A stretch of 6,937 bases of DNA from Candidatus Methanoprimaticola hominis (GCA_006954465.1 LVVU01000059.1:1-6937); one strand, 5' to 3'. Numbered from the stretch's first letter, positions 1-5,924 are shown. Translations and numbers: made by a program. The notes: generated by a model from the sequence alone, not told the origin.

Positions 1-77
1 GGTAAAATCGCCTGATTTTGAACGGGATTGTCAGAAATCGGTGTTACAATGCTCAAAACCAAGAGTTTCGTATAGTT

Positions 78-395
78 TCACGATTTGGGAAAGTTGTATT
101 CGTTGGAGAGTTTGAAATCGGAGCCGGAGGCATACCCGTCTTCGATAATAGCAGTCACATCCTCGAAGATGCGTTCGGAGAAGGGTCCGTTCGCGTGTTG
201 TTGGAAGACGAAGGTTCCTTCGAACAGATCATGGAGTTCGATCGAAGAGAGGAAGAGCAGCGTTTGGAGGTCGACATCACCTCTCATCGGTTCTTCAGAG
301 GTGCCGAGACAGTAGATGACGAGCGTCTGAGACGCACTCATGTCACGAACTATCTGGCCGTAATCTCTGCATGATCTGGTCATTTGTACTCCCAT
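78..395 (-). CDS. small hypothetical protein, possibly truncated winged-helix protein
   Basis: This 105-residue reading frame is the best coding candidate at the left edge. I do not recognise the family with certainty. Residues about 40-95 (DLQTLLFLSS, then QHANGPFSERIFEDVTAIIEDGYAS) resemble the N-terminal half of winged-helix proteins of the YwgA/DUF4065 kind, where a leucine-rich helix is followed by a 'YGPFS...L...GLI' pattern. Such proteins are usually longer, and the frame here ends at a TGA soon after the second helix, so it may be broken. Shifting by one base near the end extends it only to a TGA at 31-33. The start is uncertain: ATG at 395, or ATG at 383, which has GGGAG six bases upstream on the minus strand. 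Base composition is less GC-rich than in the operon that follows. A plus-strand frame over the same DNA has no family resemblance. Confidence 0.45.
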   Translation of the reverse strand: MGVQMTRSCRDYGQIVRDMSASQTLVIYCLGTSEEPMRGDVDLQTLLFLSSIELHDLFEGTFVFQQHANGPFSERIFEDVTAIIEDGYASGSDFKLSNEYNFPKS

Positions 396-442
396 AGTAC
401 GCGACGAGCCTCTATTTCACCGTTTCAATACATAGGGGGCTC

Positions 443-1171
443 TCAGGTACCGTTCGACAAATCTTCTGGTACCGTGAGAATGTGGTTGATCGCCTCGTTG
501 GCGAGCGTCATCCCCATGACCGCCGGTACTGTAGGCATCGATCCGAGAACGGATTTCCCGTGGTCGTCCCTGCCTCCGTCGCATCTGATCGGAGGCTCGA
601 TGTTGTACACGCAGGTGATCATCGATGTATCGACATCCCTCAGACCTTTCCTGACGGTAGCGGCCACAGGGCATACGCGGGTCTCCGACAGCCGTCCGAT
701 GCGGACGGTGTCCACCCTCATGTGCCTGGCGGCTCCCATGGACGAGAACGTCCTGATGCCCTTCTCCGATGCCGCGCGCAGAAGAAGGACCTTACATCTG
801 ACGGTGTCTATGGCATCCACGAGGATGTCGAAGTCCCCTTCGAGGATCGACGGCACGGTGTCCTCGTCCACGTGGACTTCCATGGCCTCGATGTCTATGT
901 CGGGATTTATGGACATGGCCCTCTCGCAGGCCACCTCGGCCTTCGGCCTTCCGACCGTCCCGGTGGTGGCGAGGATCTGCCTGTTCATGTTGCTCTCCGA
1001 GAACACGTCCCCGTCCACGGTGCGGATGCGTCCGATCCCCGCCCTCACGAGTCCCTCCAGGGCGTATCCGCCCACGGCACCGTTCCCTACGACGATGGCG
1101 GATGCCCTCCTCAGCCTCTCGACGCCCTCGTCTCCGACGAGGAGCGACGTCCTCTCGCTCATACGGTCCAT
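443..1171 (-). CDS. tcdA: ThiF/TcdA-type E1-like enzyme (probable tRNA threonylcarbamoyladenosine dehydratase)
   Basis: A 242-residue protein of the ThiF/MoeB/E1-like superfamily, closest in architecture to TcdA (CsdL), which uses ATP to cyclise t6A37 of ANN-decoding tRNAs to ct6A. The nucleotide-binding loop is GNGAVGG at residues 29-35 (usually GxGGVG). It is followed by the acidic end of strand 2 (TVDGD, 51-55), the E1 signature NMNRQ at 61-65, K77, and DAIDT at 119-123. C187 in TCVYNIE lies where TcdA has its conserved cysteine; C167 in VCPVA is a second candidate. The C-terminal MPTVPAVMG matches the family's closing helix. A GGAGG lies 8 nt before ATG 1171, which decides this start. ATG 1162 would give the tight ATGA overlap with the upstream stop but lies 17 nt from the GGAGG. 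No ThiS/MoaD-like partner gene is adjacent, so sulfur-carrier activation is less likely but not excluded. Confidence 0.85.
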   Translation of the reverse strand: MDRMSERTSLLVGDEGVERLRRASAIVVGNGAVGGYALEGLVRAGIGRIRTVDGDVFSESNMNRQILATTGTVGRPKAEVACERAMSINPDIDIEAMEVHVDEDTVPSILEGDFDILVDAIDTVRCKVLLLRAASEKGIRTFSSMGAARHMRVDTVRIGRLSETRVCPVAATVRKGLRDVDTSMITCVYNIEPPIRCDGGRDDHGKSVLGSMPTVPAVMGMTLANEAINHILTVPEDLSNGT

Positions 1172-1869
1172 TCTGCTATCCTCCGGGCGTTGTCGTACGA
1201 TGTCTTCAGGAGGCTCTCCGCGGATATGCCGCAGGCCTCCGACAGCTGCTCCGCGAACCGACGCATCCCTAAGAACCCTTTCGGGGTCCAAGGGGTATCG
1301 GATTCCAGAAGCAGCAGGTCCTCCGGGATGGAATCCATCAGTCTGGATATCCTCTCCGGGGAGCGGGACAGGATGCGCGGATTGACAGACATGAAGCATC
1401 CGAGCTCCGCGAAGGGCTTGGAGTAGCATTCCCTAGAGAAGGCGTGGAGGACCACGGGGAATGACGGTCTCAGCTCCTTCAGGATATCCAGCAGGACCTT
1501 CTCGCATCCCAGGTCGTGGATGGAGACAGCTCTTCCCAGCTCTGAGGCGATCCCCAGCTGCCTGCGCAGGACGGGGATCTGCTTCCTTTCATCTCCTCTA
1601 TGGGAATCCAGGCCGATCTCGCCGATCCCGGCGCGGGGATCCCTCGATAGCAGGGATCTCAGCATCTCCTCGACGGATCCGGACCATTCGCCGGCGTACC
1701 AGGGGTGGACCCCGTAGAAGCGGACGACCTTCGGGTCGTCCACCATCTCCAGATTCCTCCAGTCCTCCGGCCTGGAGGCGCATCCCAGGACGATCCCCGC
1801 TTCGCCGTAGTCCTGATACGGCTCGATCATCTCCCCCGGATGGGCGTGTCCGTCGGCGAAGGGCTGCAT
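1159..1869 (-). CDS. TatD-family metal-dependent hydrolase
   Basis: A 236-residue TIM-barrel amidohydrolase of the TatD family (Mg-dependent DNases and related hydrolases). The motifs occur in the family order: DGHAH at 6-10 (metal ligands H8, H10), GVHPW at 53-57, GIGEIGLD at 81-88 (bridging E84), SIHD at 116-119 (ligand H118), LHAFS at 141-145 (ligand H142), and LLLLESDTPW at 185-194 (D191). Length is slightly below the usual 250-260. The start at 1869 puts the metal motif six residues in, as in other TatD proteins. The frame is open back to an ATG at 1941, but those 24 extra residues are not family-like and would cover a candidate TATA box. The stop overlaps the start region of the tcdA-like gene, so the two are co-transcribed and probably translationally coupled. 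Substrate cannot be told from sequence; nuclease activity is known for several family members. Confidence 0.87.
   Translation of the reverse strand: MQPFADGHAHPGEMIEPYQDYGEAGIVLGCASRPEDWRNLEMVDDPKVVRFYGVHPWYAGEWSGSVEEMLRSLLSRDPRAGIGEIGLDSHRGDERKQIPVLRRQLGIASELGRAVSIHDLGCEKVLLDILKELRPSFPVVLHAFSRECYSKPFAELGCFMSVNPRILSRSPERISRLMDSIPEDLLLLESDTPWTPKGFLGMRRFAEQLSEACGISAESLLKTSYDNARRIAEWTV
1180..1184 (-). promoter_or_regulatory. Shine-Dalgarno site of the tcdA-like gene
   Basis: GGAGG on the minus strand, 8 nt before ATG 1171. It lies inside the end of the tatD coding region, so the second gene of the operon is translated from its own ribosome binding site. It favours the start at 1171 over 1162 or the longer upstream frame. 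Confidence 0.6.
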
Positions 1870-1872
1870 GTT

Positions 1873-1892
1873 CCGAGGAATCGCATCCTCGG
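1873..1892 (-). promoter_or_regulatory. perfect hairpin in the leader of the tatD-tcdA operon
   Basis: Perfect 7-bp inverted repeat CCGAGGA/TCCTCGG with a 6-nt loop (TGCGAT on the minus strand), ending 3 nt before the tatD ATG at 1869. The 5' arm contains GAGG, the only purine-rich Shine-Dalgarno candidate. In RNA it could sequester the ribosome binding site. As DNA it could instead be an operator. Confidence 0.4.
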
Positions 1893-1917
1893 CGTTAATC
1901 GTTCCTGCTAGAGCTTG

Positions 1918-1926
1918 GACATATAG
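1918..1926 (-). promoter_or_regulatory. candidate TATA box for the tatD-tcdA operon
   Basis: CTATATGTC on the minus strand. About 26 nt downstream would put the transcript start near 1897, giving a leader of roughly 28 nt that carries the 1873-1892 hairpin. Spacing and base content only; the ATPase gene upstream on the same strand could also read through the 106-bp gap. Confidence 0.35.
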
Positions 1927-1975
1927 GGTTGAAAGCGGCATGCAGGACGATCGGCAGGAACCTCCGCAACCCCGC

Positions 1976-3205
1976 TCATATGGATGTCACAGGCAAAGCG
2001 TACACGTCCTTCCTCAGCAGGTACATCTTCTCTGTCAGGCACACCAGACAGGACGGGCCGACCCTCAGCAGGGAATGGTCCAGTCTGTCGAATGCCTTCA
2101 CATCCTTCGCATCGTAGGTCATTCCCGATTTGCACTCCACCAATGTCAGCACCCCGTCGGACGCCATCACCAGATCGATCTCGTTCCCTTGGTCTCTGAA
2201 GTAGTGGAATCCGGTGCTCCTTCCGTTGTTGCAATGGCTCTTCATGATCTCGTTGACGATGTACGTCTCGACCATCGGTCCTCTGAGATATCCGGCCTTC
2301 AGCGATGCCGCATCCGTGACCTTCGCGAGATGGCATGCCAGACCCGTGTCCCAGAAGTACATCTTCGGACGCTTGGTCATCCTTTTCACGGGCGATCCGT
2401 CCGTGTACGGCCTGAGGAGATGGATTATCCCGCTCCTCTCCAGAACCCCTATCCACGACTTCACCGTCTTCCCGTCGATGCCGACGGCATCGGATATGCT
2501 CTCGTACACCAGTTCCTGTCCGGTGAGGGATGCGGTCAGCTCCATGAACTCCTCGAATTTCAGCATGTCCCGCACGTTGATGATCTGCGACACGTCCTTC
2601 TCGATGTATGTGGAGATAAAATCGGAGTAGAACATGGACGAGGGCATATCGGGTTTGGCGTAAAGCTCCGGATACGAGCCGCGGACCAGCCTGTCATAGA
2701 ATGATCCCACCGTGAACTCCAATTCCCCCGACCTGCGCATGTTCGTCTCCGGGTCGACCTCGAACGGGATCTCCTCGCGTTCCGCTATCTCGCTCTGGCT
2801 CAGCGGTACCATGTCGACGATTCCTATCCTTCCGACCATGGATTGCGTGACGCCTTCCATGAGCCTGAACACCTGGCTGCCGGCGAGGACGTACATGCCT
2901 GCGCAGTCCTTCCCCTCGAACAGGGCGCGGTCTACGATCTCCTCCAAGGCCTGGAATAACCCCGGCACGTACTGGACCTCGTCGATTATCAGCGGTGCGG
3001 GGTGCAGCTTAAGGAACAGTTCCGGAACCAGTTCCGCGCTCCTGCGCTCGGCCCTGTCGGCCAACGTGACGTAGTTCATCATGTATTTCTCGGAGATCAG
3101 CTTGCACAGCGTGGTCTTTCCGCACTGACGTGCGCCCGTTATGAGCGTCACCGGCTTGAACCTAAGACGCTCCTCTATGACCGGAAGGATGGTACGTGGG
3201 ATCAT
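1976..3205 (-). CDS. AAA ATPase with C-terminal DUF4143 region
   Basis: A 409-residue protein with the AAA_14 plus DUF4143 architecture common in methanogens and anaerobic bacteria. Walker A is GARQCGKTT at 24-32, Walker B is PLIIDE at 71-76, and a sensor-like strand VLAGSQ is at 106-111. A winged-helix-like stretch (about 225-270) follows the DUF4143-typical FISTYIEKDV (196-205). The C-terminal part has YFRDQGNEIDLV (335-346) and LVECKSG (355-361), the D...ExK layout of a PD-(D/E)XK nuclease fold, a feature of many DUF4143 ATPases. Family members number many per genome and their role is mostly unknown; DNA-linked or defence-related tasks have been suggested. ATG 3205 is the first methionine and leads straight into the ATPase domain. 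No Shine-Dalgarno site is visible, which fits a leaderless transcript. The stop is TGA. It lies alone between two intergenic gaps of more than 100 bp. Confidence 0.92.
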   Translation of the reverse strand: MIPRTILPVIEERLRFKPVTLITGARQCGKTTLCKLISEKYMMNYVTLADRAERRSAELVPELFLKLHPAPLIIDEVQYVPGLFQALEEIVDRALFEGKDCAGMYVLAGSQVFRLMEGVTQSMVGRIGIVDMVPLSQSEIAEREEIPFEVDPETNMRRSGELEFTVGSFYDRLVRGSYPELYAKPDMPSSMFYSDFISTYIEKDVSQIINVRDMLKFEEFMELTASLTGQELVYESISDAVGIDGKTVKSWIGVLERSGIIHLLRPYTDGSPVKRMTKRPKMYFWDTGLACHLAKVTDAASLKAGYLRGPMVETYIVNEIMKSHCNNGRSTGFHYFRDQGNEIDLVMASDGVLTLVECKSGMTYDAKDVKAFDRLDHSLLRVGPSCLVCLTEKMYLLRKDVYALPVTSI

Positions 3206-3228
3206 GTTGTGTTATCGGAGACCATGTT

Positions 3229-3238
3229 CAAGAATTTT
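3229..3238 (-). promoter_or_regulatory. candidate TATA element of the DUF4143 ATPase
   Basis: AAAATTCTTG on the minus strand, centred about 28 nt before ATG 3205, which would start transcription within a few bases of the ATG (leaderless). It abuts the 3238-3254 palindrome. The match to an archaeal TATA box is only moderate. Confidence 0.3.
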
Positions 3239-3254
3239 CGGAATTGAATTCCGA
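3238..3254. repeat. 17-bp perfect palindrome, possible operator
   Basis: TCGGAATT-G-AATTCCGA: 8-bp arms around a single central base. It sits directly upstream of the candidate TATA element of the ATPase gene and 40 bp from the nearer iron box of the divergent gene. The size and position suit a dimeric repressor acting on the ATPase promoter. It differs in sequence from the iron boxes, so it would bind another regulator. Confidence 0.4.
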
Positions 3255-3293
3255 TTTTTCACGAATACGATCCCGACATCCTCCTGCTCAGAG

Positions 3294-3310
3294 TTAGGTT
3301 AGCCTAATTA
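3294..3310 (+). promoter_or_regulatory. DtxR/IdeR-like iron box 1
   Basis: TTAGGTTAGCCTAATTA. The first 14 bases equal the first 14 of the classical 19-bp DtxR/IdeR consensus (TTAGGTTAGSCTAACCTAA), and TTAGG/CCTAA form an inverted repeat around 4 bases. It lies immediately upstream of the TATA box, over the expected BRE, of the DUF3793 gene. Binding here by an iron-loaded DtxR-family repressor would block TBP/TFB. Confidence 0.72.
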
Positions 3311-3317
3311 TTAAATA
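3309..3317 (+). promoter_or_regulatory. TATA box of the DUF3793 gene
   Basis: TATTAAATA, centred about 30 nt before ATG 3343. The usual archaeal spacing of about 26 nt places the transcript start near 3340, so the mRNA is leaderless or nearly so. This agrees with the absence of any Shine-Dalgarno site. It lies exactly between the two iron boxes. Confidence 0.6.
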
Positions 3318-3323
3318 CTCAAT

Positions 3324-3340
3324 TTAGGATAGCCTAATTA
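3324..3340 (+). promoter_or_regulatory. DtxR/IdeR-like iron box 2
   Basis: TTAGGATAGCCTAATTA, identical to box 1 at 16 of 17 positions and exactly 30 bp (about three helical turns) downstream of it, so both sites face the same side of the helix. It covers the predicted transcription start and ends 2 bases before ATG 3343. Confidence 0.72.
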
Positions 3341-3342
3341 CC

Positions 3343-4299
3343 ATGAGGTCGGAGAACCACGACAGCGCGGAATGCGGAAGAGGACTTTCCGACAACAAGA
3401 CAGAGATCCATGAGCCAGTCCGCCCGATATTAGAGACATGCCCTGGGCGGGCGGAAACCTCCGTACCCGATCTGCAGCAGCGCGTCGTCCGTCATTGTTC
3501 GCCGACTCTGGCGGGCCTGAAGTGCGGAAGCATGTTCAGAGTGGGATCCGACCTGCATGGCATCCGCAGGCAGCTGCACGATCTGGAGATCATGCTGATG
3601 CCCCGCGGGGTGAGGATATCCGTCATAAGCAGCGACGATTCCGGATGCCTCGTCTACGTCTACCGCCCCAACAGGCTGGAGGAGCTCCTGTCCCGTCCGG
3701 ATGTGGAGTCCTTCCTCGCAGGATACGGATACGCGAAGGCGGATGCCGTCGGCATGGTCTCGCAGCTCACGGACCGCTTCTCGTTGTGCCCGTCCATGCC
3801 GCCGGAGGTGGGGGTCTTCCTCGATTACCCGTTGGAGGATGTCAAGGGATACATCGAGAACGGAGGGAGATGCTGCAGGTGCATCGGATGCTGGAAGGTC
3901 TACGGGGACGTGGAGAGCGCCGAGAGGAGGTTCAGGACCTACAGGCGCTGCAGGGACGTCTTCAGCCGCAGGTTCGCGGAGGGATGCGAGCTCTCGAAGC
4001 TCGCTGTCAGGGCGCGATCGGAACCAGGCGTCCAGGGACCTCTGCTTCTTCCTGTCCGATTCCGCCTTGCGGGCGGATTCCATCTTGTTCAGGACGGTTC
4101 TGACGCGGTCCTCGGAGAATCCGTAGTCGGTCATCATCCGGAGGACGCCTTCGGCGTCCGCCTCCCTGGGTCTGACGTCGTAGTCCTCCGACTTCGGGCC
4201 GTGGAGGAATATCTCGCGGACGTCCTCGTACCCGGGGATGTCGTAGCCTTCGGCCTCGATGACCTTCTCGAGGGTGCCGTGCTTCTGTATGAGCTTTAG
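3343..4299 (+). CDS. DUF3793 family protein, with read-through tail
   Basis: Residues about 45-222 match the DUF3793 family, of unknown function: HCSPTLAGLK (51-60), MLMPRGVRI (84-92), YVYRPNRLEELL (105-116), VGVFLDYPLEDVKGYIENGG (156-175), CWKVYGD (183-189), and a closing RFAEGCELSKLAV. A compact cysteine cluster, C177, C178, C180 and C183, precedes WKVYGD and could bind metal. The first 40 or so residues, with C11 and C33, are an extra N-terminal stretch. The start at 3343 is fixed by the promoter spacing. DUF3793 genes often occur near iron-transport or flavodoxin-like genes (recollection, not checked), and the twin iron boxes here support an iron-linked role. The family domain ends at V222 (position 4008), but the frame has no stop there. 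It runs 96 more codons through the antisense of fen to a TAG at 4299. That tail has no family character. Confidence 0.82.
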   Translation: MRSENHDSAECGRGLSDNKTEIHEPVRPILETCPGRAETSVPDLQQRVVRHCSPTLAGLKCGSMFRVGSDLHGIRRQLHDLEIMLMPRGVRISVISSDDSGCLVYVYRPNRLEELLSRPDVESFLAGYGYAKADAVGMVSQLTDRFSLCPSMPPEVGVFLDYPLEDVKGYIENGGRCCRCIGCWKVYGDVESAERRFRTYRRCRDVFSRRFAEGCELSKLAVRARSEPGVQGPLLLPVRFRLAGGFHLVQDGSDAVLGESVVGHHPEDAFGVRLPGSDVVVLRLRAVEEYLADVLVPGDVVAFGLDDLLEGAVLLYEL

Positions 4300-5046
4300 G
4301 CCCTTCTTCGGACCGATCCGAGGGACCCCGGGGTTGAAGTCCGTGCCGATCATGATGCAGACGTCAACAAGCTGCTCCCTGGTGATCCCCAGGTCGCTGA
4401 GCATCCTGTCGGAGTCGATGACCTCGGGTGTCACGGTCTTGTAGATGCTCTTGCCGGGGACCTTGCGCCTGCCGGAGACGGTGAGGTTCCTCACCAGGAG
4501 GGGGGCTCCGAACAGGAGGGAATCGAAATCCTGGGATGCGGATGCGTACACATCGCCCCTGGCGCACATGTATGCGCCCTGCGCCTCTCCGTCGCTGGGG
4601 GCCTGGATGACGGGGATGCCCATGAGTGTCAGGAGCTCCTTGGATGTTGCTAGGATCTCAGGGGTCATCCTGGAGGTCTGCTGCGCCTTGGAGAACGCCT
4701 TCTTCATGTCTCCTTCGGCCAGGGCCTGCTCGTATTCGATCTTGGCCTTCTCCCTCCGGGCGATGCGCTCCTCGATGGTTCCGGCCTTGAGCTCGCTGGG
4801 CTTCCCGTCGAAGACGAAGGAGGGCTCGATGCCGTTCTCGATGAGGTTGGACGTCCTGTAGAGGAGTCCGGAGAGGTGGGATGTCACCCTTCCCTGGTCG
4901 TCCGACAGGGGCTTCCCGTCGGGCTGCCTTATTATAGAGAGGAATTGGAAGATGGTATTGTACGCGTCGACGGCGACAGTCTTCCCGCGGAGGTCCGGGA
5001 GCTCTATGGGGGTCGCTTCGACAATGGGGGATAGATTCACTCCCAT
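3430..5046 (-). CDS. fen: flap endonuclease FEN-1, with read-through tail
   Basis: Structure-specific 5' flap endonuclease of Okazaki fragment maturation and base-excision repair. The N-terminal MGV needed next to the active site is present. XPG-N spans about 1-105 with D27 (VAVDAYN) and D80 (FVFDGKP). XPG-I spans about 140-240 with E152/E154-type SDGEAQGAYM (151-160), D173 and D175 (QDFDSLLFG), and D236 (GTDFNPG). The helix-hairpin-helix GVPRIGPKKGLKLI lies at 240-253. The PIP motif QRSLDAWF (335-342) binds PCNA and normally sits at or just before the C-terminus; position 342 ends at 4021. No stop follows. The frame continues 196 residues, all antisense to DUF3793, to TAA at 3430. One added base in the TGGTTCC at about 4022 would give DAWF, three or four residues, and TGA at 4007-4009. 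The start overlaps the tail of rpe, with a weak AGGGG upstream. Confidence 0.93.
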   Translation of the reverse strand: MGVNLSPIVEATPIELPDLRGKTVAVDAYNTIFQFLSIIRQPDGKPLSDDQGRVTSHLSGLLYRTSNLIENGIEPSFVFDGKPSELKAGTIEERIARREKAKIEYEQALAEGDMKKAFSKAQQTSRMTPEILATSKELLTLMGIPVIQAPSDGEAQGAYMCARGDVYASASQDFDSLLFGAPLLVRNLTVSGRRKVPGKSIYKTVTPEVIDSDRMLSDLGITREQLVDVCIMIGTDFNPGVPRIGPKKGLKLIQKHGTLEKVIEAEGYDIPGYEDVREIFLHGPKSEDYDVRPREADAEGVLRMMTDYGFSEDRVRTVLNKMESARKAESDRKKQRSLDAWFRSRPDSELRELASLREPAAEDVPAAPVGPEPPLGALHVPVDLPASDAPAASPSVLDVSLDILQRVIEEDPHLRRHGRAQREAVRELRDHADGIRLRVSVSCEEGLHIRTGQELLQPVGAVDVDEASGIVAAYDGYPHPAGHQHDLQIVQLPADAMQVGSHSEHASALQARQSRRTMTDDALLQIGYGGFRPPRACL

Positions 5047-5713
5047 CTCGGCACCCCTTGTTGGGTCCGAGCCTCTGCCATTCGGCGATGGTCGGGGCCA
5101 TGTCGGTCTTCTTGAAGAGGAAGGAGCCTGCCACGAGGACGTTGGCGCCGGCTTCGACGCAGATGCGGGCGGTGTCGTCGTTGATGCCGCCGTCGACGGA
5201 GATGGCGAGCTCCTTTCCGTGAGCTTCCGCCCATTCCGAGACGAAGGAGATCTTGGGGACGCAGTCGGAGATGAAGGACTGTCCGCCGAATCCGGGGTGG
5301 ACGGTCATGATGAGAACGAGATCGGCCTGATCGAGGAAGGGCACGAGCCTCTCGACGGGGGTCTCGGGGTTGACGGAGATCCCGACCTTCAGGCCTTTTT
5401 CTTTTATCCTCTGCACCGCGTCATGGATGTCCCCTTCGGCTTCGCAGTGGACGGTGATGGCGTCGCACCCCGCGTCGGCGAAGGCGTCGACGTATCTGAC
5501 GGGGTCGTCGATCATGAGGTGCGCATCGAAGAATCTGTCCGAGTATCCTCTGACGGCCTTGATCACAGGAGGTCCGAATGTTATGTTGGGGACGAACATC
5601 CCGTCCATAACATCGAGGTGGATCCAGTCTGCGCCGGCCTTGTCTGTCCTGGCGATCTCCTCGCCGAGTCTGGAGAAGTCTGCCGATAGGATCGAAGGGG
5701 ATACTCTTGTCAT
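4658..5713 (-). CDS. rpe: ribulose-phosphate 3-epimerase, with read-through tail
   Basis: Interconverts D-ribulose 5-phosphate and D-xylulose 5-phosphate in the pentose phosphate pathway. The TIM barrel is complete: SPSILSADFSRL (5-16), WIHLDVMDGMFVPNITFGP (30-48; metal ligands H32 and D34), DAHLMIDDP (63-71; H65), TVHPGFGGQSF (137-147), ISVDGGIN (171-178; catalytic and metal-binding D173), and phosphate-binding ANVLVAGSFLF (190-200). ATG 5713 is chosen because family members begin this close to the SPSILSADF motif and because a BRE/TATA element sits about 26 nt upstream, indicating a leaderless mRNA. The family ends near residue 215 (about 5069). The frame is nonetheless open for about 130 more codons in a shifted frame over fen, to TGA at 4658. 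One extra base around the GGGG at 5055-5058 would instead end the protein at TGA 5037-5039, overlapping the fen start by 10 bp. The two genes are surely one transcript. Confidence 0.92.
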   Translation of the reverse strand: MTRVSPSILSADFSRLGEEIARTDKAGADWIHLDVMDGMFVPNITFGPPVIKAVRGYSDRFFDAHLMIDDPVRYVDAFADAGCDAITVHCEAEGDIHDAVQRIKEKGLKVGISVNPETPVERLVPFLDQADLVLIMTVHPGFGGQSFISDCVPKISFVSEWAEAHGKELAISVDGGINDDTARICVEAGANVLVAGSFLFKKTDMAPTIAEWQRLGPNKGCRDGSESIPHCRSDPHRAPGPPREDCRRRRVQYHLPIPLYNKAARREAPVGRPGKGDIPPLRTPLQDVQPHRERHRALLRLRREAQRAQGRNHRGAHRPEGEGQDRIRAGPGRRRHEEGVLQGAADLQDDP

Positions 5714-5735
5714 CGGGATGCTGATGGGGCCGGTC

Positions 5736-5754
5736 GATAATAGCGCTTTTGCTT
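5736..5754 (-). promoter_or_regulatory. BRE/TATA promoter of rpe-fen
   Basis: On the minus strand AAGCAAAA (5754-5747, BRE-like) is followed by CTATTATC (5743-5736). The TATA centre is about 26 nt from ATG 5713, so transcription should begin at or next to the start codon. No Shine-Dalgarno site precedes the ATG, consistent with a leaderless message. Confidence 0.55.
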
Positions 5755-5919
5755 CTGTTCCGATCACGGGCCGGGTCTTGTCAGCGTCTGTCGGACTCGA
5801 GGTTCAGCGAGTGGTCCGTATCCATAGTGTCGTGGGGCGATCAATCATTATAGCAGTATCGCAATCCATATTCAGATGGGTGATTCAATCGATCGGTTCA
5901 TGGCATCGGTTGGAGGTGT

Positions 5920-5924
5920 GGAGG
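5920..5924 (+). promoter_or_regulatory. Shine-Dalgarno site
   Basis: GGAGG 7 nt before ATG 5932. This is a strong site, unlike the leaderless starts of rpe and DUF3793, and is the main reason to believe the small reading frame that follows. Confidence 0.55.

Noticed and set aside
18..374. 118-codon plus-strand frame at the left edge
   Set aside because: It has no ribosome site and no recognisable pattern. The minus-strand frame over the same bases has winged-helix-like features, though neither is certain.
384..1426. Long plus-strand open frames (up to 333 codons) opposite the tcdA-like gene
   Set aside because: They are antisense shadows in GC-rich DNA: no motif, serine/arginine/proline-rich composition, and the minus strand encodes a clear E1-like enzyme.
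1461..3074. Plus-strand frames opposite tatD and the DUF4143 ATPase
   Set aside because: They have low-complexity arginine/proline/serine composition and no family features, and they lie against proteins with complete catalytic motif sets.
4297..4299. TAG ending the DUF3793 read-through frame as pyrrolysine
   Set aside because: Pyrrolysine use is possible if the host is a Methanomassiliicoccales member, but this TAG lies in antisense fen sequence with no functional protein beyond it.
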